64,000 nucleotides of DNA, from positions 151,255,858 to 151,319,857 of the forward strand of contig CM039182.1 of assembly GCA_008360975.2 (NCBI GenBank), read 5' to 3'. The stretch comes from Lichenostomus cassidix. Taxonomy: Eukaryota; Chordata; Aves; Passeriformes; Meliphagidae. The translations under genes were made by a program, and so were the position numbers. Numbering within the stretch: the stretch's first letter is position 1; each line of letters opens with the position of its first letter. The notes beneath the pieces were generated by a model, which saw nothing but the letters and a program-made list of their open reading frames with translations, did no database searches and was not told the DNA's origin. Positions 1 through 18,400 of this stretch are shown piece by piece.

Positions 1-1760
1 CCAAGGTGGGACCAGCAGAAGATTTGAGTTCCCAAGTTTGGTCCTGGTGGAGATTGGAGGCCACCAAGGTGGGACCTGGTGGAGAATGGGAGCAGCAAGG
101 TGGGTCCTGGTAGAAATTTGGGGGCACCTAGGTGGGTCCTAGAAGAAGTCGGGGCACCAAGGTGGGACCTGGAGAAGATCTGGGGTCCCAAGGTGGGAGC
201 TGGAGGAGATTTGGGGTCCCAAGGTGGGTCCTGGAGGACCTGGAGAAGATGGGTGCCGCCAAGGTGGAACCTGGAGGAGATTTGGGGTCACCAAGGTGGA
301 ACCTGAAGGAGATTTGGGGTCACCAAGGTGGGACCTGGAGGAGATCTGGGGTCCCAAGGTGGGTCCTGGATGAGAATGGGAGCACCAAGGTGGGACCTGC
401 AGAAGATTTGAGGTCCCAAGGTGGGACCTGGTGGAGAATGGGAGCACCAAGGTGGACCCTGGTGGAAATTTGGGGGCACCAAGTTGGGTCCTAGAAAAAG
501 TGGGGACACCAAGGTGGGACCTGGAGAAGATCTGGGGTCCCAAGGTGGGAGCTGGAGGAGATTTGGGGGCACCAAGGTGGGTCCTGGAGGACCTGGAGGA
601 GATTTGGGAGCACCAGGGTGGATCCAGGTGGAGATTTGGGGTCCCAAGGTGGGTCCTGGAGGACCTGGAGAAGATGGGTGCCACCAAGGTGGAACCTGGA
701 GGAGATTTGGGAGCACCAAGGTGGGACCTAGAAGAGACTGGGTGGGCACCAAAGTCCTGCAGGAGGTTGGGGGGCACCAAGGTGGGACCTGGTGGAGATT
801 TGGGGTCCCAAGGTGGGTCCTGGTGGAGATTGGAGGCCACCAAGGTGGAACATGGAAGAGACTGGAGGCCACCAAGGTGACACCTGGTGGAAATTTGGGA
901 GCACCAGGGTGGGTCCTAGAAGAAGTGGGGACACCAAGGTGGGACCTGGAGAAGATCTGGGGTCCCAAGGTGGGAGCTGGAGGACCTGGAGAAGATGGAT
1001 GCCGCCAAGGTGGAACCTGGAGGAGATTTGGGAGCACCAAGGTGGGATCTAGAAGAGACTGGGTGGGCACCAAAGTCCTGGAGAAGGTTGGGGGGCACCA
1101 AGGTGAGACCTGCAGAAGATTTGAGTTCCCAAGTTTGGTCCTGGTGGAGATTGGAGGCCACCAAGGTGGGACCTGGTGGAGAACGGGAGCACCAAGGTGG
1201 GCCCTGGTGGAAATTTGGGAGTACCAAGTTGGGTCCTAGAAGAATTGGGGACACCAAGGTGGGACCTGGAGAAGATTTGGGGTCCCAAGGTGGATCCAGG
1301 TGGAGATTTGGGGCACCAGTGTGGGTCCTGGAGGACTTGGAGAAGATGCGGGCCACCAAGGTGAATCCCAGTGGAGATTTGGGGCCACCAAGGTGGGACC
1401 TGGAGGAGATTTGGGGTCCCAAGGTGGATCCAGGTGGAGATTTGGGGCACCAGTGTGGGTCCTGGAGGACCTGGAGAAGATGAGTGCCACCAAGGTGGGT
1501 CCCAGTAGAGATTTGGGGGCACCAAGGTAGGTCCTGGAGGAGGTTGGGGACACCAAGGTGGGACCTGGAGAACAACGGGAGCACCAAGGTAGGTCCTGGT
1601 GGACATTGGAGGACACCAAGATAGGACCTGAAAGAGATCAGGGGACACCAAGGTAGGACCTGGAGGACTCTGGGGACACCGAGGTGGGCAGGCCAGAAGA
1701 CAGGTGCCCAGGTTGGTCCTGGAGGACACTGGGTGGCACCAAGGTGGGACCTGGAGCAGG
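1..1760. repeat. 31-36 bp minisatellite (CAAGGTGGGACCTGGAGGAG)
   Basis: Tandem, diverged units of about 31-36 bp built on CCAAGGTGGGACCTGGAGGA and AGATTTGGGGTC fill this stretch and continue past the left edge. Long open frames on both strands come from the repeat and are not genes. Higher-order phrases recur: the block at 120-290 returns near 480-720 and 900-1,060. Confidence 0.9.
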
Positions 1761-1789
1761 TGATGGTGCTCAGGTGGGTTGGGCAACAT

Positions 1790-2690
1790 CTGGAGGTGAT
1801 TGGGGAGCAGCAAGGTGGGTCCAGTAGGATCAAGCAGGGATGATGGACACCAACGTGGGTCCAGCAGGAGCAAGAGGAGATGATGGACACCAGGATGGAC
1901 TGGACAGAAGCAGAGGATGATGGGTACCAAAGTGGTCCAGGAGGAGAAGCAGCAGCAGATGATGGACACCGAGATGTGTCCAGCAGGGTCAAGCAGAGCT
2001 GGCCTGGATGGGTGGTGGAGGACCAGGAGGAGGTGGTGGAGGCCAAGGTGGGTCCAGGAGGAGATTGGGGGCATCAGGTGGGGTTGGACAGGAGCTGGGA
2101 GATGGGAGGGGCACCAAAACAGGTCCAGGAGAAGCTGGGGGAGATAATGAGGGCCAAGATGGATCCAGGAGGACCAGGAGGAGATGATGGACATCAGGAT
2201 GGGTTCAGGAGAACCAGGAGGAGATGATGGACATCAGGATGGGTTCAGGAGAACCAGGAGGAGATGATAGACACCAGGATGGGTCCTGTAGGATCAGGAG
2301 GAAGTGATGGATCCCAAGATGGGTCCAGGAGGTCCAGGAGGAGATGATGGACACCAAGGTCATTTCAGGAGAACCAGGAGGAGATGATGGACACCAGGAT
2401 GGGTTCAGGAGAACCAGGAGGAGATGATGGACACCAGGATGGGTCCTGGAGAATCAGGAGGAGATGAACCCCAAGGTAGGTCCAGGAGAACCAGGAGTTG
2501 ATGATAGGCTCCAAGATGGGTTCAGGAGAACCAGGAGGAGATGGTGAACCCCAGGATGGGTTCAGGAGTTGCAGATGGGCACCAAGATATATCCAGGAGG
2601 ACCAGGAGGAGATGATGGTCACCAAGATGGGTCCAGGAGTTGATGATGGGCTCCAAGATGGGTCCAGGAGAACCACGAGCAGGACAGGTC
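1790..2690. repeat. 40-bp minisatellite (GGATGGGTTCAGGAGAACCA)
   Basis: Units of 40 bp, best preserved at 2,190-2,450, combine GGATGGGTTCAGGAGAACCA with GGAGGAGATGATGGACACCA. The left part (1,760-2,100) is a degenerate transition from the previous array. Confidence 0.9.
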
Positions 2691-3320
2691 CTGGTGGTGC
2701 CAACGGCCACAGGACAGGATGGACACTGTGACCTGTGGGGACACCATCCTGCCCACCCAGCTCCTCCAGCACCCCAGGGTGGACAATCGGCCACAGGGTC
2801 ACGACAAAGGTCCTACGAGGAACCCCCTGAGCTGGAAAATGGGGAATCACCACATGGTGACCTCAGAGAACCCAAAACCACCTTGAGAGGAAGATCCCAC
2901 CCTGCGCTCTCTTGGTGTCCCACGTTCTCCAGATGAACTTCTCCCACCGCCCCAGAGGTGGCTCCTGCCCCACGGCTCTGCTCCACCCACATTCCCAACC
3001 CCACGGAGACCCCATGGATTCCTCCATCCTTCAGCAATGTCCTCGTGACCTCCATGGATGGAGTTCTCCACGTCCAGGCAGGAGGTCCCTGGGCTGGTTT
3101 GGGGGGTCCCTGGGATGGTTTGGGGTTCTCAGGGGTCACCTGAGGGGGTTTAGGGGGACTGGGGGGGTTAGAGGAGGTTTGGGGGGTCCCTGGGGTGGGA
3201 GTGGCTGTTTTGGGGTTTCCCCTATAGATATCCTCCTGTAGATCACCCCATATACATCCCCCCTGCCTCGCTCATCCCGGTTATAAAAACACTCACAGAT
3301 TTTGGGGTCCTGGCCAAATT
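2690..3320. other. Mostly non-repetitive stretch downstream of ARHGAP39
   Basis: No gene recognised. It contains one isolated copy of the ARHGAP39 intron repeat (2,835-2,905: GAGAACCCAAAACCACCTTG), G-rich runs at 3,085-3,220, and a less biased stretch at 3,225-3,320. It might be distal 3' untranslated sequence of ARHGAP39; nothing seen proves it. Confidence 0.5.
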
Positions 3321-3790
3321 GTGACCGGTGACCCCACCGGGCCACCCTCTGTCGCGACAGGTGACAGCGGCCAAATCGGGACCGGTGACCCCACCGGGCC
3401 ACCCCCTATGGCGACAGTGACCGGTGACCCCACCGGGCCACCCCCTGTCGCGACAGGTGACAGCGGCCAAATCGGGACCGGTGACCCCACCGGGCCACCC
3501 CCTATTGCGACAGGTGACCAGTGACCCCACCGGGCCACCCCCTACTGCGACAGGTGACAGCGGCCAAATCGTGACTGGTGACCCCACCGGGCCACCCCCT
3601 GTCGCGACAGGTGACAGCGGCCAAATCGCAACAGTGACCGGTGACCCCACCGAGCCACCCCCTATCGTGACAGTGACCGGTGACCCCACCAGGCCACCCC
3701 CTATGGCGACAGGTGACAGTGGCCAAATCATGACTGGTGACCCCACCAGGCCACCCCCTATCGCGACAGGTGACAGCGGCCAGAAGTGGC
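3320..3790. repeat. Alternating ~40/57-bp minisatellite (GTGACCCCACCGGGCCACCC)
   Basis: GTGACCCCACCGGGCCACCC recurs about nine times at alternating spacings near 40 and 57 bp. The long form adds CGACAGGTGACAGCGGCCAA. It is GC-rich and lies about 230 bp beyond the ARHGAP39 stop. From 3,790 to 4,016 the sequence is GC-rich and unique, probably 3' untranslated sequence. Confidence 0.9.
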
Positions 3791-4016
3791 GGCCTGGGGG
3801 ACCGGAATGCGCGGACACCTCCTCGGGATGGAACCGGCAGTGAGGGGGGGAACGGCCCCAGGGACAGCCTGGGGACACTTGGGGACACCCAGAATCCTCA
3901 GCGCCACACCCCTGGGACACCGCCACCGTCGCTCGCCGCCCTCGGTCCGGCCGGCGCTCCTCGGAGGGGACGGAGGGGCTGGTGGTGGCGGGGAGGGGAC
4001 AACGCGGTGGCGGCCG

Positions 4017-12879
<8,863 letters not shown>

Positions 12880-12959
12880 CTTTGGGGACAGCGGGGGACA
12901 GCGGGAGGGGACAGCGGGAGCGGGAGCGCAGACAGATGGAATGGAAGCGAGATGGAAGT

Positions 12960-13113
12960 GAAATTATAAAAAAAATGAAAAAAATTGAAATTAATTAAAA
13001 TGTGAAAATTGGAATTATAATTGAAATTAGAATTGAAATTAAAACCAAAATTTGAAACAAAATTGAGATCTGAAATGAAATTCGAAATTGAAATTAAAAT
13101 TGAAATTAAAATC
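12960..13113. repeat. Low-complexity (AAATTGAAATT)n at left gap edge
   Basis: Degenerate units of GAAATTGAAATTAAAA run directly into the N block, so the contig probably ends inside an array. From 12,880 to 12,960 lie short CTGTCCCC-type repeats. Confidence 0.85.
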
Positions 13114-13613
13114 NNNNNNNNNNNNNNNNNNNNNNNNNNNNNNNNNNNNNNNNNNNNNNNNNNNNNNNNNNNNNNNNNNNNNNNNNNNNNNNNNNNNNNN
13201 NNNNNNNNNNNNNNNNNNNNNNNNNNNNNNNNNNNNNNNNNNNNNNNNNNNNNNNNNNNNNNNNNNNNNNNNNNNNNNNNNNNNNNNNNNNNNNNNNNNN
13301 NNNNNNNNNNNNNNNNNNNNNNNNNNNNNNNNNNNNNNNNNNNNNNNNNNNNNNNNNNNNNNNNNNNNNNNNNNNNNNNNNNNNNNNNNNNNNNNNNNNN
13401 NNNNNNNNNNNNNNNNNNNNNNNNNNNNNNNNNNNNNNNNNNNNNNNNNNNNNNNNNNNNNNNNNNNNNNNNNNNNNNNNNNNNNNNNNNNNNNNNNNNN
13501 NNNNNNNNNNNNNNNNNNNNNNNNNNNNNNNNNNNNNNNNNNNNNNNNNNNNNNNNNNNNNNNNNNNNNNNNNNNNNNNNNNNNNNNNNNNNNNNNNNNN
13601 NNNNNNNNNNNNN
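13114..13613. other. Assembly gap, exactly 500 N
   Basis: Five hundred N, a conventional placeholder length for a join of unknown size. Both flanks are low-complexity repeat. Confidence 0.99.
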
Positions 13614-13786
13614 AAGGGGAATTTTGGTGAGAAAGAAGCAGGAATTTTGGTGGGAAAAAGCAGGAATTGTGGGGGAAATATTGGGAATGTTGGGGAAACG
13701 GAGGTGAATTTTGGTGAAAGAGAGGAAATTTTGGGGGAAAAGCAATTGGGAATTTTGGGAGAAACCCGGAAGGGAGAGACAGGAAC
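13614..13786. repeat. GGAATTTTGGTGGGAAAAAG-type repeat at right gap edge
   Basis: Degenerate units of about 24-27 bp built on GGAATTTTGG(T/G)GG(A/G)AA. They resemble the RECQL4 intron arrays. Confidence 0.75.
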
Positions 13787-14385
13787 GAAGAAGAAGAAGA
13801 AGAAGAAGAAGAAGAAGAAGAAGAAGAAGAAGAAGAAGAAGAAGAAGAAGAAGAAGAAGAAGAAAGAAGAAGAAGAAGAAGAAGAAGAAGAAGAAGAAGA
13901 AGAAGAAGAAGAAGAAGAAAGAAGAAGAAGAAGAAGAAGAAGAAGAAGAAGAAGAAGAAGAAGAAGAAGAAGAAGAAAGAAGAAGAAGAAGAAGAAAGAA
14001 GAAGAAGAAGAAGAAGAAGAAGAAGAAGAAGAAGAAGAAGAAGAAGAAGAAGAAGAAAGAAGAAGAAGAAGAAAGAAGAAAGAGAAGAAGAAAGAAAGAA
14101 GAAGAAGAAGAAGAAAGAAGAAGAAGAAGAAGAAGAAGAAGAAGAAGAAGAAGAAGAGAAGAAGAAGAAGAAGAAGAAGAAGAAGAAGAAGAAGAAGAAG
14201 AAAGAAGAAGAAGAAAGAAAGAAGAAGAAGAAGGAGAAGAAGAAGAAGAAGAAGAAGAAGAAGAAGAAGAAGAAGAAGAAGAAGAAGAAGAAGAAGAAGA
14301 AGAAGAAGAAGAAGAAGAAGAAGAAGAAGAAGAAGAAGAAGAAGAAGAAGAAGAAGAAGAAGAAGAAGAAGAAGAAGAAGAAGAA

Positions 14386-14416
<31 letters not shown>

Positions 14417-14475
14417 AAGAAGAAGAAGAAGAAGAAGAAGAAGAAGAAGAAGAAGAAGAAGAAGAAGAAGAAGAA

Positions 14476-14506
<31 letters not shown>

Positions 14507-14565
14507 AAGAAGAAGAAGAAGAAGAAGAAGAAGAAGAAGAAGAAGAAGAAGAAGAAGAAGAAGAA

Positions 14566-14596
<31 letters not shown>

Positions 14597-14664
14597 AAGA
14601 AGAAGAAGAAGAAGAAGAAGAAGAAGAAGAAGAAGAAGAAGAAGAAGAAGAAGAAGAAGAAGAA
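13787..14664. repeat. GAA/TTC triplet tract, about 880 bp
   Basis: A nearly uninterrupted GAA run on the + strand. The left half carries frequent GAAA slips. The right half is perfect except for a single TAA-type interruption (AATAAG) at 14,384, 14,474 and 14,564, exactly 90 bp apart. All polyGlu, polyLys, polyArg, polySer and polyPhe frames here are artefacts of the triplet. Confidence 0.97.
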
Positions 14665-14930
14665 ACGAATGAAACAAGAAAAAAAGGAAAAAAAGAAGAA
14701 AAAAAAGAAAAAAGAAAAAAAGAAAAAAGAGTGGGAGGAGCGTATTTGTGATGTTGGATGTTGGGATTTTGGGATCGTGGGATTCGGGAATTTTGGGATG
14801 TTGGAATTTGAGTGTTGGGATGTTGGGAGTTTGGATTTTGGGACGTTCGCCTTTGGGTTTTGAACACCGGATGTCGGCATTTCGGCATTTCGGCACGTCG
14901 GCATTTCGGCATTTGGGGATTCCGCTGCCG
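14665..14930. repeat. A-rich and TTGGGATTTTGGGA / CGGCATTT short repeats
   Basis: A GAAAAA run (14,665-14,730) is followed by degenerate TGTTGGGATTTTGGGA units, then CATTTCGG repeats at 14,868-14,915. Confidence 0.8.
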
Positions 14931-15130
14931 GGTCCCCTCCCTCCGTCCCGGGCTGTCCCTGTCCCTGCCGCCGCCAGCGCCGGCCCTGCGGCGAGCTCCG
15001 CGGCTCCTCACGCCGTTCCACGCGCGCTTCCCGCGGGAATCCTCCCGGCGGATCCGCCCGGCACCGATCGGGATCGGCAATTGCCAGAAATCTCCGGGAC
15101 GGGAGGAAGGACTCTGTCCCGCCCCTGCCC
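14930..15130. other. CpG-rich unique stretch beyond the RECQL4 3' end
   Basis: About 200 bp of GC-rich sequence with many CG dinucleotides, downstream of the RECQL4 polyadenylation signals. It could be part of a CpG island or a neighbouring gene. No frame on either strand was recognised. Confidence 0.5.
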
Positions 15131-15152
15131 GTCACGTTCCACGTTGATTCCG

Positions 15153-15180
15153 TTTATTGAAAACTTTATTACGTTTTATT
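15153..15180 (-). terminator. Three AATAAA polyadenylation signals of RECQL4
   Basis: On the minus strand AATAAA occurs three times, at 15180-15175, 15170-15165 and 15158-15153, between 113 and 140 bp after the RECQL4 stop. This gives a short 3' untranslated region ending roughly at 15,130-15,140. The signals are seen directly; the cleavage site is inferred. Confidence 0.8.
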
Positions 15181-15292
15181 GGCGAAAATCCCGAGAAAAT
15201 CTCCATAAAATCCGAAGAAAGCTCCCCGAAATTCCCGCGAGGAAGTGCCGGTGACGCTCCTGGAATATTCCAAGGAATATTCCGGAAGTTTG

Positions 15293-15414
15293 TCACCTCC
15301 AGGCCAGGATCTCCTCGGTGGCCAGGCGGGACAGGGAGTGGAAATCCAGGGCGAGGTGTCGCCTCCAGAAGCGCCGATCGCGGCCGTAGATCTGCGCCGG
15401 GAAACGGGGACTGC
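15293..15414 (-). CDS. RECQL4: RECQL4 last exon K and stop
   Basis: A 122-bp coding part: two bases complete a glycine, then 39 codons and TGA. It reads [39 protein letters not shown]. It aligns with the human C-terminus (PAQVYGQDRRFWRKYL ... LATEELLQVAR), two residues shorter at the very end. The acceptor is TTCCCGCAG|GCAGTC. Polyadenylation signals follow about 110-140 bp downstream. Confidence 0.95.
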
Positions 15415-18400
15415 CTGCGGGAAAATGTTGGGAATTTTAGGGGAAAACCCCCAAAATTTGGCGGAAAAAATCCCAATTTTAGCGGAAAAATCCCAAATCT
15501 AAGGAGAGAAATCCCAATTTTAGGGGGAAAATCCAAATTTTAAGGGGACAAATCCGAAATTTAAGGGAAAATCCTAAATTTAGGGGGAAAATCCCATTTT
15601 TAGGGTAGAAATCCCAAAAATTTTGGGGAATCCCAAATTTAGAGGCGAAATCCCGAATTTAAGTGGAAAATCCCAATTTGAGGGGAAAATCCCATTTTTA
15701 AGGACAAATTCCAAAATTTTTAGGGAAAACCCCATTTTTAAGAACAAATGCCAAGATTTTAATGGAAAATCCACATTTTCAGGAGTCAACCCCAATTTTT
15801 AGGATCTAAACTTTCATTTTTAGGGAAAACCCGTATTTAGGGGCAAAATCCCTAAAATTTTCTCGTGTGAACTCTGGGATTTGGGATGGAATCCAAACTG
15901 GTTTCATTCCCGCAGGAGTTGGAAAACCAGGATGGGATTAGCGCTTCCCGCTTGGATTGACCCTCTGGAATGGGATTTTCCCAACCATTTCATTCCCAGG
16001 CGGATCCCAACCCCAATCCCAATCCAAATCCCAATAAAAATTCCAATCCCAATAAAAATTCCAATCCTAAACCTGATCCCAATTCAATTCCCACTCCTGA
16101 TCCCAATGCCAATCCCATCCGATCCCGATCCCAACCCCAATCCCAATCCAACCCCAACCCCAATCCCAATCCCGATCTCAACCCCAATCCCAATCCCGAT
16201 CTCAACCCCAATCTCGATCCCGATCCCCTTTTCCCAATCCCAATCCTAATCCGAATCCAATCCCAATCCCAATCCCAACCCCAATCCCAAATCGTAATCC
16301 AACCCCAATCCGACTCCCAATCCAAATCCAATCCAATCCCAATCCCAATCCAATCCCACTCCCAATCTTAACCCCAATCCCAATCCCAAATTCCAATCCC
16401 AACTCCAACCCCAATCCGATCTCAATCCCAATCTTAACCCCAATCCAATCCCAATCCCACTCCCAACACCAATCCCGATCCCAAATTCCAATCCCAGTCC
16501 CAATTCCAACCTCAGTCCCAATCCCAACCCAGCCTCAATCCCAATCCTGATCCCAATCCCAAATTCCAATCCCAACCTCAATCCCAATCCCAACCCCAAT
16601 CCCAAACCAACCTCAACCCCAATCCCAATCCCAACTCCAACCCCAATCCCAATCCCATCCCAACCCCACCTCAGTCCCAATTCCAATTCCAATCCCAATC
16701 CCAACCCCAACCCCAATCCTGATCCCAATCCCACCCCAACCCAACCCCAATCCCAACCCCAATCCCAGTTTTGATTCCAATCCCAATCCCAACCCCAATC
16801 CCAACCCCAACCCCGATCCCAAATCCCAACTCACCGATCCCATGGAACACCCTGGCGATGGCTCTGCCGGTGAAATCCTCATCCGGATGCGCGGCGAGGA
16901 ACTTCCGGACGTCGGCGCGGATTTGCTCTTCCCAATCCTTCACCTGCAGATGGAAAAATTTGGGAATTCTCATCCCTTTGCTCTCCCTAATCCCAAAAAA
17001 ATCCGGGATTTGCTCACTTTCGCCATTTCCCGTTTTTTCTCCTCCTCCTCTTCCTCGTCGTCTCCCTCGGATTCGATCCGATCCCGCCGGAAATATTCCT
17101 GGAGAATCTCCTTCAGCTGAGAGCTTCTCCTCTCCTGCTCCTCTTCCGGAGGCTCCGGATGGAAACTTGGGAACGCCACGCTGTGCCCGGGAAATCCACC
17201 AATCAGATCCCAGCATTCCGATCCCAACCCCAATCCCGAACCCAAATTCCAATTCCGATCCCAACCTCAATCCCAATCTGATCACAATTCCAATCTCCTT
17301 TTCCCAATCCCAATCCAATTCCAACCACAACCTGAATCCCAACCCCAAATCCCAATCCAATCCCAGTGCCAACCCCAATCCCAATCCCAATCTCCAAATC
17401 ACTATCAATCCCAATCCCATCCCAATCCCAATCCCATCCAATCCAATCCCAATCCCAACCCCAATCCCAGGGAAAATTCCCGTTTTTCCCTCGCCTCTGG
17501 AATGCCCGGAAGCAGGCGCAGAGCTGCCGGAGCGCGACTTTTTCCATCCCAATCCCAATCCCAATGCCGATCCCAACCCTGATCCAGATCCCAATCCAAT
17601 TCGGATCCAAATTCCAATCCTAACCCCAATCCCAATCTCAACCCCCATTCCAATGCCAATCCCCACCCCATTCCCCACTCTAACCCCAATTCTAATCTCA
17701 ATCTCCAAATCAATATCAATCCCAATCCCAATCCCAATCCCAAATCCCAATCTCAAATCCAAATCCCAATCCCAATCCCAATCCAAATTTAATCCCAAAG
17801 CCAATCCCAATCCCAATCCCAATCGCAATCCCAATGAAATCCCAAATCCCAATCCAATTTGGATCCAAATTCCAATCCCAACCCCAATCCCAATCCCAAT
17901 CCCAATCCCAATCCCAATCCCAATCAGCCAATCCCAATCCCAATCCAACCCCATTCCCATTCCCATCCCAATCCAATCTCAACCCCAAATCCCAATCCCA
18001 ATCTCAACCTCAATCCCACCCCAATCCCAATCCCACGGAAAATTCCCATTTTTCCCACCTCTGGAAAGCCCGGAAGCACTGCCGGAGCTGCCGGAGCGCC
18101 GCCTTTTCAATCCCGATCCCAATCCCAACCCCAATCCCAACCCCAATCCAATCCAATCCCAAATCCCAATCCAATCCCAAATTCCAATTCCAACCCCATT
18201 CCCAATCCCAATCCCAACCCCATTCCCATCCCAATCAAATCCCAAATCCCAAATCCCAATCCAATACCAAATTCCAATTCCAATTCCAATCCCAATCCAA
18301 ATCCCAATCCCATGGAAAATTCCCATTTTTCCCTCACCTCTGGAAAGCCCGGAAGCACTCGTGGAGCTGCCGGAGCGCGGCCTTTTCCCGGGAAATCGCT

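Larger units (their letters stand above)
17215..18337. repeat. Hexamer array (CCAATC)n with exon H edge copies, intron H-I
   Basis: The same hexamer family as 16,000-16,830, broken by two copies of the exon H 3' edge (17,495 and 18,059), each with the intron sequence GGAAAATTCCC next to the donor. Confidence 0.93.

Noticed and set aside
13711..14896. Long open frames of polyGlu, polyLys, polyArg, polySer, polyPhe or polyLeu
   Set aside because: They are the six readings of the GAA/TTC tract, extended by the N block.
14930..15130. A coding exon of a neighbouring gene in the CpG-rich stretch
   Set aside because: Frames on both strands were read and none was recognisable; kept only as an unassigned unique stretch.
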